Below, piece after piece: positions 34,000 to 42,290 of a stretch of DNA of 64,000 bases (its first letter is position 1; each line of letters begins with the position of its first letter). The position numbers and the translations under genes were made by a program. A model generated the notes under the pieces. The model ran no database searches and was not told the DNA's origin. It saw only the letters and a list, made by a program, of their open reading frames with translations. The stretch lies in contig DATMAG010000044.1 in NCBI GenBank assembly GCA_035560235.1, positions 1 through 64,000 on the forward strand, written 5' to 3'. This DNA comes from DASRDU01 sp035560235 (lineage in GTDB: Bacteria; Acidobacteriota; Blastocatellia; RBC074).

Positions 34000-36156
34000 A
34001 TGCCTTATTTGAAACAAGCCCGATTGATCACAGCCAGCCTGATGCTGCTGGCTTTTATTCTGACAATGGAAACATTCACACTGGCACAAAAGCTCGAATA
34101 TCCGAAGGCGAGGAAGCAGGATCAGGTTGACGATTATCACGGCGTCAAAGTCGCTGACCCGTACCGCTGGCTTGAGAATGCTGACTCGGAGGAAACAAAG
34201 GCCTGGGTTGAGGCCGAGAACAAAGTGACGTTCGCATTTCTCAACACCATTCCCGAACGCGAGCGCATCAAGGCGCGGCTGACGAAGCTATGGGATTACG
34301 AGAAATTCGGCGCGCCTTTAAAACGCGGCAACCGTTATTTCTACACTTACAATTCCGGGTTGCAGAATCAGAGCGTGCTTTACTGGACGACTTCGCTGAC
34401 CGGAGAAGGAAAACTGCTGCTCGATCCGAACAAGCTGTCTGCCGATGGCACAGTGGCGCTCTCAGGCGTGGCTTTCAGCGATGACGGAAAGCTGATGGCT
34501 TACGGGTTGTCGGCTTCGGGTTCCGACTGGCAGGAATGGCGCGTGCGCGAAGTTGAGACGGGCAAAGACCTGCCTGATGTCATCAAGTGGGTGAAGTTTT
34601 CCAGCGCGTCGTGGACGAAGGATGGCAAGGGCTTCTTCTATTCGCGCTACGATGAACCGAATGAAAAGACGCGGTTGCAGGACGCCAATTACTTTCAGAA
34701 GCTCTATTATCACCGGCTCGGCACGCCGCAGTCCGATGACATTCTGATTTACAACCGCAACGATCAGAAGGAATGGGGCTTCGGCGGCGGCGTGACTGAT
34801 GACGGGCGTTATCTGATCGTCAATGTCTGGAAAGGCACCGATCAGAAAAACCTGCTCTTTTACAAAGACCTCAGGGACCCGAATGCAAAGGTCGTCGAAC
34901 TGATTAAGGACTTCGACGCTGAGTATAGTTTTATTGACAACGATGGCCCGGTCTTCTGGATCAAGACCGATCTCAGCGCCGCGCGCGGCAGGGTGATTGC
35001 GATTGACACGCGGGAGCCTGAGCGCAGCAAGTGGAAGGAACTGATTCCGCAGGCGGCTGAAACCATCGAAGGCGTCAGCGCGCTCAACAATCAGTTTGTC
35101 GTCACTTACCTGAAGGACGCGCATTCGCAGATCAAAGTCTTCGACCTGAACGGCAAATTTGTCCGCGAAGTCGAACTGCCCGGCCTCGGCAGCGCGAGTG
35201 GTTTCAGCGGCAGGCGCAGCGACACTGAAACCTTTTACACCTACACGAGCTTCAATACGCCGCCGGTGATTTATCGTTACGATCTGAAATCCGGTAAAAG
35301 CACTGTCTTCAGGCAGGCAAAGGTTGATTTCAACCCGAACGATTACGAAACAAAGCAGGTCTTTTACAACAGCAAAGACGGCGCGCGCGTGCCGATGTTT
35401 ATTACTTACAAAAAGGGACTGAAGCTTGACGGCTCGAATCCGACAATACTTTATGGGTACGGCGGATTCAATGTGTCGCTGACGCCTGCGTTCAGTCCGG
35501 CCAATCTGGTCTGGATGGAGATGGGCGGCGTGTACGCGCAGCCGAATCTGCGCGGCGGCGGCGAGTACGGCGAAGAGTGGCATCAGCAGGGCACGAAGCT
35601 GCGCAAGCAGAATGTCTTTGATGATTTCATCGCGGCGGCTGAATGGCTGATTGCGAACAAGTACACTTCGACGCCGAAACTGGCCATCAGCGGCGGCAGC
35701 AACGGCGGGCTGCTCGTTGGCGCGTGTCTGACGCAGCGGCCTGAGCTGTTCGGCGCGGCGCTGCCTGCGGTGGGCGTGATGGATATGCTCCGCTTTCAGA
35801 AATTCACCATCGGCTGGGCGTGGACTTCCGATTACGGCTCGTCAGACAATGCGGATGAATTCAAGGCGCTCTATGCCTATTCGCCGCTGCACAATCTGAA
35901 GGAAGGCGTGAAGTATCCGGCCACGCTGATTACAACGGCGGATCACGATGACCGCGTGGTTCCGGCGCACAGCTTCAAATTCGCCGCGCGGTTGCAGGAA
36001 GTGCAGGCCGGTGATGCGCCGGTGCTGATTCGCATTGAAACCAAAGCCGGACACGGCGCAGGCAAACCCACGACAAAGATTATCGAAGAAGCGGCTGACA
36101 AGTTCGGCTTTCTGGTCAGGGTGCTGAACATTCAGATGCCTGCGGCAAAGGGATAA
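34000..36156 (+). CDS. Exported prolyl oligopeptidase (S9A)
   Basis: A 718-residue serine peptidase that cleaves short peptides after proline. It has a signal peptide (SLMLLAFILTMETFTLAQ). The beta-propeller N-terminal half begins with YPKARKQDQVDDYHGVKVAD and PYRWLENADSEETKAWV, the hallmark of S9A. The catalytic domain has the nucleophile in SGGSNGGLL (Ser567), the acid in DHDDRVVPAHSFKF (near 648-651) and the His in GHGAGKP (His685). The length and all three catalytic motifs are intact, so it is probably active in the periplasm. CAGGAGATGGG precedes the ATG. Confidence 0.96.
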   Translation: MPYLKQARLITASLMLLAFILTMETFTLAQKLEYPKARKQDQVDDYHGVKVADPYRWLENADSEETKAWVEAENKVTFAFLNTIPERERIKARLTKLWDYEKFGAPLKRGNRYFYTYNSGLQNQSVLYWTTSLTGEGKLLLDPNKLSADGTVALSGVAFSDDGKLMAYGLSASGSDWQEWRVREVETGKDLPDVIKWVKFSSASWTKDGKGFFYSRYDEPNEKTRLQDANYFQKLYYHRLGTPQSDDILIYNRNDQKEWGFGGGVTDDGRYLIVNVWKGTDQKNLLFYKDLRDPNAKVVELIKDFDAEYSFIDNDGPVFWIKTDLSAARGRVIAIDTREPERSKWKELIPQAAETIEGVSALNNQFVVTYLKDAHSQIKVFDLNGKFVREVELPGLGSASGFSGRRSDTETFYTYTSFNTPPVIYRYDLKSGKSTVFRQAKVDFNPNDYETKQVFYNSKDGARVPMFITYKKGLKLDGSNPTILYGYGGFNVSLTPAFSPANLVWMEMGGVYAQPNLRGGGEYGEEWHQQGTKLRKQNVFDDFIAAAEWLIANKYTSTPKLAISGGSNGGLLVGACLTQRPELFGAALPAVGVMDMLRFQKFTIGWAWTSDYGSSDNADEFKALYAYSPLHNLKEGVKYPATLITTADHDDRVVPAHSFKFAARLQEVQAGDAPVLIRIETKAGHGAGKPTTKIIEEAADKFGFLVRVLNIQMPAAKG

Positions 36157-36229
36157 ATCAATAAACCACGAAGGCCGCAACACGAAGGATGGCTTTCAGG
36201 AGCCGGCAAGTGATTTCCTTATCAATCGC

Positions 36230-37246
36230 ATGGACAATTCAGCGGCAATTGAGCGACTGCACGGCTTTCCGCGTCTGAATTTCGGCTTTTATCCGACGCC
36301 GCTTGAAGAGCTGCCGCGCTTGCGCGAGGCGGCTGGCCCGCGAGCGCCGCGCCTGTTCATCAAGCGTGATGATTACACCGGCCCCGGCTTTGGCGGCAAC
36401 AAGGTGCGCAAGCTGGAATTTTTTCTGGCCAGGGCGCGAGCCGAAGGCGCTGAAGTCATCATTACGATGGGCGGCGAGAAATCGAACCACTGCCGCGTGA
36501 CGGCGGCGATGTGCGCGCGGCTCGGGCTGCGCTGCATTCTGGTGCAGAATCCGGCAGCGGTCGCTTATCCGTCGCTTGAGCCGTCGAGTCTTTATCTCGA
36601 TGAACTCTTTGGCGCGGAGATTCACCGCGTCAGCAACCGCGCAGAGCGCATTGCCACGGCGCGGGCGATTGCCGAACGATTCCGCAGCGAAGGCGTCAGG
36701 GTCTGCGAAGTTCCGCTCGGCGCTTCAACGCCGCTCGGCGCGCTCGGTTTTGTCGCCGCAGTCGAAGAAACAGCGGCGCAGTTGCGGTCATTGAATCTGA
36801 ACGCCGATTACATTTTTCATTCGACTTCATCGGGTGGCACGCAGGCGGGCATCGTGGCAGGCTGCCAGTTGTTCGGACTCGAAAGCACGCGCGTCGTCGG
36901 CATCAGCGCGGATGATCCGGCGACAGCAATCAGCTCAGAAGTCAGCAGAATCATTCGTGGCCTCGGTGAAATGCTGGCCCTGCCGCAAGGCGCGTTGCGC
37001 GATGAGGTGACGGTGCTCGATGATTTCATCGGGCCGGGCTACGGCATTCCAACGCCGGAATCAGAGGAAGCGATGGCATTGCTCGCCCGCACTGAAGGCA
37101 TCGTGCTCGATCCGGTTTACACCGCCAAGGCAATGGCCGGACTGATTGCTCAGATCAGAGCCGGAAGGATTTCAGCCGATCAGACTGTGCTGTTCTGGCA
37201 CACGGGCGGACAACTGGCGCTCTTTTATCGCCCGGTTGAGCGCTGA
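36230..37246 (+). CDS. D-cysteine desulfhydrase / ACC deaminase family PLP enzyme
   Basis: A 338-residue fold-type II PLP enzyme. FPRLNFGFYPTPLEELPRL and KRDDYTGPGFGGNKVRKLEF place the Schiff-base Lys at about 58. GGEKSNHCRVTAA binds the cofactor phosphate and substrate carboxylate. STSSGGTQAGIVAG and FWHTGGQLALF are also typical. This family includes D-cysteine desulfhydrase (D-Cys to pyruvate, H2S and ammonia), 1-aminocyclopropane-1-carboxylate deaminase and D-amino acid lyases. The sequence does not decide between them. It stands downstream of the oligopeptidase gene with a 73-bp gap and no obvious ribosome site. Confidence 0.9.
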   Translation: MDNSAAIERLHGFPRLNFGFYPTPLEELPRLREAAGPRAPRLFIKRDDYTGPGFGGNKVRKLEFFLARARAEGAEVIITMGGEKSNHCRVTAAMCARLGLRCILVQNPAAVAYPSLEPSSLYLDELFGAEIHRVSNRAERIATARAIAERFRSEGVRVCEVPLGASTPLGALGFVAAVEETAAQLRSLNLNADYIFHSTSSGGTQAGIVAGCQLFGLESTRVVGISADDPATAISSEVSRIIRGLGEMLALPQGALRDEVTVLDDFIGPGYGIPTPESEEAMALLARTEGIVLDPVYTAKAMAGLIAQIRAGRISADQTVLFWHTGGQLALFYRPVER

Positions 37247-37356
37247 ACGACTGTCTGGCCGGAATGCCTGAAGCGTCCGATCCCCTTTGGCTGATGCATT
37301 CCTATCGCGCGCTGTGGCTGGAGCAGTGCCGCTGAGGGATACGCTTTCTTCCGGTT

Positions 37357-38436
37357 TCATCCCTTCCCTTCCGCCTGATGTAACAGGGCCACTGCCCGCC
37401 TGAGCAGATCCTCCGCAGTGAGATTTGTCATGCAGCGGTGATCAATCGGACAGTCGCGGTGCATGCAGCGGGCGCAGGCAATGTCAGGAGCGCGCACGAT
37501 TTCAGCGCGCACTCCGAGCGGCGCGGTCTCGAATTCATTGGTCGGGCCGAAGATGGTCAGCGTCGGGCGGCCCAGCGCTGCGGCGATGTGAGCCGGGCCG
37601 GTATCGTTGGTGATGAGCAGCGCCGCGCGATCAAGCACTCCGATCAGTTCGTTCAGGTTCGTTTCACCGGCCAGATTGACGGCCCGGGCGCGCTGCATCT
37701 GCGCAATCACCTGCGCAGCGTGTTCGCGTTCTGACGGCGCGCCGATCAGGATGAGGCGGGCATTGAGAGCATCAGCCAGGCGGTCGGCCAGCGCGGCGTA
37801 GCGGTCTGCGGGCCAGCATTTGGCGCGGCTGTTGGTGGCTCCGGTATTGAGCGCGATCAGCGGCTGCCCCGATGCGCCGGGCTGAATCCCGTGACGCTCA
37901 AGCAGCGCGGCAGCAGCCGAGCGGTGTGACGCTGTGGCCGTGAGCGAAGGTGTGGTGTTCTGTTCGACGTTCGGATTCAGCCCGCAGGCGCGTTCGGCAG
38001 CAATGACTATATCGAGATAATCGAGCGTCTGATGGCGGTTGCGGTGGTCGGGAGTGTGATGCAGCGGGTGAGTCAGCAGCGCGCTGCGGCCCTGCGCCGC
38101 GTAACCGATGCGCAGCCGTGCGCCGCCCAGGAAAGCGAGCAGCGCGGCCTCAAAGGCATTCTGAAAAAGCAGCGCCAGATCGTAACGACGCGCGCGCATC
38201 GTTTTCACGGCTTCAGCAAAAGCCCGCAGCCCTGCCTCGCGGCGGCGATACTCAATTACTTCCTCAACAAACGGCGCAGCGGTGAACAGTTCGGCGGTGC
38301 GCGGAGTGGCAAGCAGCGTCAGGTGCGCAGCGGGAAACGCTGCGCGCAGTCGGCGCAGTGCGGGAAGCGTCATCACCGCATCGCCAAGCCAGCTGGTGCC
38401 GCGAATGAAAATGCGCTCGATGGAACCGGAGTGCAT
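37357..38436 (-). CDS. waaF: Lipopolysaccharide heptosyltransferase II-like glycosyltransferase (GT9)
   Basis: A 359-residue GT9 enzyme that adds heptose to the inner core of lipopolysaccharide. FIRGTSWLGDAVMTLPALRR at the N-terminus, NTGATNSRAKCWPADRYAAL and TNDTGPAHIAAALGRPTLTI match ADP-heptose:LPS heptosyltransferases. A C-terminal Cys cluster CARCMHRDCPIDHRCM is typical of WaaF. The ATG at 38436 (MHSGSIERIFIRG) is chosen by family alignment. The frame stays open upstream for 153 codons, but that part is translated palindromic repeats. No other LPS gene is adjacent. Confidence 0.9.
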   Translation of the reverse strand: MHSGSIERIFIRGTSWLGDAVMTLPALRRLRAAFPAAHLTLLATPRTAELFTAAPFVEEVIEYRRREAGLRAFAEAVKTMRARRYDLALLFQNAFEAALLAFLGGARLRIGYAAQGRSALLTHPLHHTPDHRNRHQTLDYLDIVIAAERACGLNPNVEQNTTPSLTATASHRSAAAALLERHGIQPGASGQPLIALNTGATNSRAKCWPADRYAALADRLADALNARLILIGAPSEREHAAQVIAQMQRARAVNLAGETNLNELIGVLDRAALLITNDTGPAHIAAALGRPTLTIFGPTNEFETAPLGVRAEIVRAPDIACARCMHRDCPIDHRCMTNLTAEDLLRRAVALLHQAEGKG

Positions 38437-38524
38437 AAGGGACGGGATTGTCACTGATGGCTGCGGAAAGATCAACAACCGAAGTCGCAGACTCCGTTGC
38501 GGAAAGCTTTGAGAGGAGGCCACG

Positions 38525-38667
38525 GGCTTGTCCCGCGGAGGTTCACGCTCGTCGCTACACCAGCGCCCACCTTTCCTGGATGCCACGCGCCTTGTCCCGT
38601 CGAGGTTCACGCTTCTGGCTTGAGGAGCGGCCAGCGTGAGCCTCGACGGGACAAGGCGCGTGGCATC
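38525..38667. repeat. Composite direct and inverted repeat with 27-bp perfect arms
   Basis: Perfect arms at 38579-38605 and 38641-38667 read GATGCCACGCGCCTTGTCCC onward and its reverse complement. A partly degenerate direct copy (GGGCTTGTCCCGCGGAGG) lies at 38524-38541. The block sits in the leader of the heptosyltransferase gene. A short partner for the GTGGCATC arm end recurs near 38725. The rest of 38668-38941 holds no gene. Confidence 0.8.
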
Positions 38668-38941
38668 GGCCAGCGCCAGCGGCGACAGCAGCAGGCAACG
38701 TGACACTCCACGGCGCGAGGCCGTGGCATCTTGTTCACCGATTTTGTCAGGCTTGAAGTCGCACAATCCGCATAAGTCGAACCTTTCCGCAACGGAGGTC
38801 GCAGAGCGTCGCCGCGTCAGCACGAGTGCAGAGTTCAGAATGCGGAATGAAGACTGCGCTTCCTGACTCCCCATTCTGCATTCCACATTCCGCATTCGTC
38901 AGGATTCGTGTTCATTCGTGGCGACGATGCTCCGTTGTCGT

Positions 38942-39742
38942 TCAGCGTCCCCTGAAAACAGGCTTGCGCTTTTCGTGAAAGGCGGCGGTGCCTTCCTTCA
39001 CGTCCTCGCAGTAATTGGCGACCATCGTGCCGAGCGCGGCGTCTTCGAGCGCGTTCTCCAGATCCATTGTCTGCTGCTTGTACATCATGCGCTTGGTGAT
39101 GCGAATGGCGATGGGCGGGCCGTCAGCCAGTCTTTCGGCCCACGCGCGCGCGGTCGGCATCAGTTCGCTGTCAGCCACGACTTCAGTCACGAGGCCCAGG
39201 CTTTTCGCCTGTTGCGCCGGATAGACTTCAGAAAAGAGCGACATCTTCAGCGCGTTCTGCAGGCCCATGAATTTCGGAAACAGATACGCGCCGCCTTCAT
39301 CGGGAATGAGCGCGAACTTCAGGCTGGTGTCACCGAGCTTTGCACTTTCTGCGGCGAGGCGAAAATCGCAGCACAGCGCGAGCGTCAGACCGCCCGCGAC
39401 CGCCGGGCCGTTGATCGCGGCGATGGTCGGCTTGTCAAAGCGCCGCAGCAGCGTGACGAGCTGATGCATGTTCTCGCGCATTTCGAGCATTGATTCCATG
39501 CGATGCCCGCGATACCGCTCCGGATACTGAAAGTCGCGGCTGATGTCACCGCCCGAACAGAAACCGCGCCCCGCGCCGGTAATAATCACAGCGCGAATCT
39601 CGTCATCGTCGCGCGCGTCGGCGAGCGCGGCGATGATCTCATGCACCATCACTTCAGAGTAGGCATTGAGCTTGTCGGGCCGGTTCAGCGTAATCGTGGC
39701 GACGCGGTTCTCTTTGGCGTAAATGATCTGGCGGAAATCCAT
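38942..39742 (-). CDS. Enoyl-CoA hydratase/isomerase family protein (1)
   Basis: A 266-residue crotonase-fold enzyme. TITLNRPDKLNAYSEVM opens the fold. The oxyanion-hole segment AGRGFCSGGDISRDF and the second one INGPAVAGGLTLALCCDFRL are present, with PDEGGAYLFPKFMGLQNALK following. This resembles PaaG-type isomerases (epoxyphenylacetyl-CoA isomerase) and general enoyl-CoA hydratases, and precise assignment is not possible. It lies downstream of a second crotonase gene on the same strand, separated by a small palindrome, and is part of an acyl-CoA metabolism cluster. Confidence 0.92.
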   Translation of the reverse strand: MDFRQIIYAKENRVATITLNRPDKLNAYSEVMVHEIIAALADARDDDEIRAVIITGAGRGFCSGGDISRDFQYPERYRGHRMESMLEMRENMHQLVTLLRRFDKPTIAAINGPAVAGGLTLALCCDFRLAAESAKLGDTSLKFALIPDEGGAYLFPKFMGLQNALKMSLFSEVYPAQQAKSLGLVTEVVADSELMPTARAWAERLADGPPIAIRITKRMMYKQQTMDLENALEDAALGTMVANYCEDVKEGTAAFHEKRKPVFRGR

Positions 39743-39762
39743 TTTGCACCTTCACTCAAAAC

Positions 39763-39823
39763 AGACATGACCCACAGGATTTTCAGGATTGATCTCTGAC
39801 CTGAAGATCCTGTGCATCCTGTC
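39763..39823. repeat. Small palindrome, ACAGGAT family
   Basis: A left arm GACATGACCCACAGGAT and a right arm ATCCTGTGCATCCTGTC, with TTTCAGG/CCTGAAG inside. It separates the two crotonase genes. Confidence 0.6.
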
Positions 39824-39825
39824 TC

Positions 39826-40614
39826 CTATCTGCCGGTGAATTTCGGCTGGCGTTTTTCCATAAAGGCGCGCACGCCTTCCCTGTGATCCTCGGTCTGACC
39901 GCAGCGCAGGTGCGTTTCGGCTTCGCGATCAAGCAGCGTGCGAAAGTCCGTACTCATCGCCAGGTTGACGTTGGCTTTCATATAACGGTAGCTGGTCTGC
40001 GGGCCGTGCGCGATGCGCGAGGCAATTTCACTGACCTGTGCTGACAAAGCATCGCTCGCAACGACGCGATTGACGAGGCCGAGCCGGTGCGCTTCGTGTG
40101 CATCAATGATGTCAGAGAGAAAGAACAGCTCTTTCGCTTTTGCTGCGCCGACCGAGCGCGCGAGCAGCCACGTCGTGCCGAAATCGCCGCCGAATCCGAC
40201 CTTCGCGTAAGCCGTGCCGAACTTTGCCGACTCGGCAGCGATGCGCAGATCGCACGACAGACAGACGCCAAGGCCCGCGCCCATTGCGTGACCATTGACG
40301 GCGGCAATCGTGACTTTCGGCAGGTTGTAAAGCAGCCACGATAACTCCTGCGCCTGGCGCAGCCCGTCAATCTGTTCTTCAAGCGTCTGCGTCTCGCCAC
40401 GCGCCATCGCCGAGACATCGCCACCGGCGCAGAAAGCGCGGCCCGCGCCGGTTACTACAATTGCGCCAACCTGCGGATCGCGGCCCCACTCCCTGAGTTG
40501 TTCGATGGATTGAAAGATCAGATCGCGGCTCAGCGCGTTGAGCTTGTCAGGGCGATTGAACGTGAGCGTCGCCACTCTGTCTTCAACCTGCGTCAGAATC
40601 ACTGTGTCAGACAT
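39826..40614 (-). CDS. Enoyl-CoA hydratase/isomerase family protein (2)
   Basis: A 262-residue crotonase. TLTFNRPDKLNALSRDL, GAGRAFCAGGDVSAMARG and NGHAMGAGLGVCLSCDLRIA are the standard CoA-binding and oxyanion-hole elements. KVGFGGDFGTTWLLARSVG, with Asp in place of the usual catalytic Glu position, is typical of PaaG/isomerase or chlorobenzoyl-type members. It is a paralogue of the downstream gene. Divergent to it is a PaaI-type thioesterase gene, which fits a role in aromatic or fatty acyl-CoA degradation. Confidence 0.92.
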   Translation of the reverse strand: MSDTVILTQVEDRVATLTFNRPDKLNALSRDLIFQSIEQLREWGRDPQVGAIVVTGAGRAFCAGGDVSAMARGETQTLEEQIDGLRQAQELSWLLYNLPKVTIAAVNGHAMGAGLGVCLSCDLRIAAESAKFGTAYAKVGFGGDFGTTWLLARSVGAAKAKELFFLSDIIDAHEAHRLGLVNRVVASDALSAQVSEIASRIAHGPQTSYRYMKANVNLAMSTDFRTLLDREAETHLRCGQTEDHREGVRAFMEKRQPKFTGR

Positions 40615-40836
40615 GAGATCAGCCCTCCTGATTGAATTGCGCAGCCTGGGGGCGCGAGCGGGACGCTCGCTGAGACTGCGAAAGCGGTCGCTTCATTTTC
40701 AGCCGCCAGGCATCGTAAGATCAGCGAACGGGACGCTCGCGCTCCGCGGAGTTGCGCTGCTATAGTGACACGCTGCCGAGCGGCAGGTAAATCAGTCTGA
40801 AAAACAAAGAGAGACAGCAACAAAACCACCGGTTCA

Positions 40837-41256
40837 ATGAAGATCACACCTGAGATTCTGGACAAAATTCGTGAGAAGTTCGAACACAATCCGTTCCCGC
40901 GTTCCATGGGCATCGAAATTGATTCGATCGAAGAAGGTCGCGCCCGCCTCAGCCTTGAAGTCGCGCCGCAGCATCTGCAGTTGCAGGGCGTGATGCACGG
41001 CGGCGCGATTGCCACGCTGATTGATACTGCGGTGGCCTTCGCCATCATCAGCGTGTCAGAACCCGGAGCGCGCTTCACGACCGTCGAATTGAAGATCAAC
41101 TACCTCTCGGCAATTCGGGAAGGCCGCGTCACCGCCGAAGCGTGGATCGTGCGCGATGGTCGCCGCATCGTCGTGGCCGAATGCGATCTGCATGACGCCT
41201 CAGGCAGACTCGCGGCGAAGGGACTGCTGACCTACATTCGGCTTGACGAGCGATGA
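40837..41256 (+). CDS. PaaI-type hotdog thioesterase
   Basis: A 139-residue acyl-CoA thioesterase. The hotdog signature is VMHGGAIATLIDTAVAFAI with the conserved Gly-Gly and Asp. FTTVELKINYLSAIREGRVT follows, as in PaaI/YbgC-like proteins. It probably hydrolyses ring-hydroxylated or other acyl-CoAs to relieve CoA trapping. It is the only plus-strand gene in the 37-45 kb stretch and is divergent from the crotonase genes. Its stop is 8 bp from the end of the convergent oxidoreductase gene. A TATAGT at 40761-40766 could be its -10. Confidence 0.93.
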   Translation: MKITPEILDKIREKFEHNPFPRSMGIEIDSIEEGRARLSLEVAPQHLQLQGVMHGGAIATLIDTAVAFAIISVSEPGARFTTVELKINYLSAIREGRVTAEAWIVRDGRRIVVAECDLHDASGRLAAKGLLTYIRLDER

Positions 41257-41264
41257 TCGTCTGC

Positions 41265-42236
41265 TCAGATCAGCAGTATGACCTTGCCTGAAGTTCTGCG
41301 TCCGGCCAGGGCGCGCATGGCTGCGGGAGCCTCGGCAAGCGGCCATTGCGCGGTCACGACGGGCTTGATCTTTCCGGCCTCATACATTGCAAAGAGCGCG
41401 GCCTGAGCTGCGTGGAAATATTCAGGGTGACGTTCGACGTAACCGCCCCAGTAAACGCCGACGACCGAGATATCCTTGAGCAGAATCCGGTTCGCGGCAA
41501 TTGACGGGATCGTGCCGCCCGCAAAGCCGATCACCAGCAGTCGGCCTTCAGGCGCGATGCATTTCGTTGAATGGTCGAAGACCTCGCCGCCGACCGGGTC
41601 GTAAATCACATCGGCTCCGCGCCCTGTAATTTTTCTGACCTCTTCGGCCCAGCCTGCGTCGCGATAACTGAGCGCGTGCTGCGCGCCCTGCGAGAGACAG
41701 AAATCGAGCTTTTCCTGACTGCCCGCAGTCGCAATCACACGCGCGCCCATTGCCAGCCCGATCTGCATGGCCGAGACTCCGACGCCGCCTGCCGCCGCGT
41801 GAACGAGCAGCCATTCGCCCGGCTGCAGTTGCGCCCGATCCTTCAGCGCGAAATACGAAGTCTGATAGACGACCGTCATCGCCGCGCCTTCGGCAAAGCT
41901 CATCGCTTCGGGCAGGCGAAATGTTTTGGCCGCCGGAGCGAGCGAATATTCAGCATATCCGCCCGAAGACGCGATGGCCTGCACGCGGTCGCCGGGCGCA
42001 AACTGAGTCACGGCTGAACCGACGGCATCAATCGTTCCGGCGACTTCATTGCCGGGAGTGAAGGGCAGCGGTGGCCGCACCTGATACTTTCCCTGCACCA
42101 TCAGGATGTCATAGAAATTCAGCGCCGCCGCGTGATTGCGAATCCGCACTTCCTGCGGCCCCGGCTCAGGCACAGAGATGTCGGCCAGTTCCATCGCTTC
42201 AGGTTCACACCAGTCATTGACTCGCCAGGCTTTCAT
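41265..42236 (-). CDS. NADPH:quinone oxidoreductase-like (zinc-free MDR)
   Basis: A 323-residue medium-chain dehydrogenase/reductase. The N-terminal GroES-like domain contains IRNHAAALNFYDILMVQGKY and PFTPGNEVAGTIDAVG. The Rossmann domain contains LLVHAAAGGVGVSAMQIGLA, a nucleotide-binding AAGGVG. Zinc-ligand Cys/His are absent, as in the quinone oxidoreductase and zeta-crystallin group. GRRTSGKVILLI ends the protein. It probably reduces quinones or enoyl-type substrates with NADPH. It lies between the thioesterase and the ThDP enzyme genes and is co-directional with the latter. Confidence 0.93.
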   Translation of the reverse strand: MKAWRVNDWCEPEAMELADISVPEPGPQEVRIRNHAAALNFYDILMVQGKYQVRPPLPFTPGNEVAGTIDAVGSAVTQFAPGDRVQAIASSGGYAEYSLAPAAKTFRLPEAMSFAEGAAMTVVYQTSYFALKDRAQLQPGEWLLVHAAAGGVGVSAMQIGLAMGARVIATAGSQEKLDFCLSQGAQHALSYRDAGWAEEVRKITGRGADVIYDPVGGEVFDHSTKCIAPEGRLLVIGFAGGTIPSIAANRILLKDISVVGVYWGGYVERHPEYFHAAQAALFAMYEAGKIKPVVTAQWPLAEAPAAMRALAGRRTSGKVILLI

Positions 42237-42290
42237 TGAAATCTCCGGATATTTCTGAATTATCAGCCACCGAAATGTTGTGCGACTGCT

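Noticed and set aside
34462..35583. 373-codon minus-strand frame inside the prolyl oligopeptidase gene
   Set aside because: The plus-strand gene has all three catalytic motifs; the antisense frame has none.
38437..38895. N-terminal extension of 153 codons on the heptosyltransferase
   Set aside because: It consists of palindromic repeats; family similarity begins only at the ATG at 38436.
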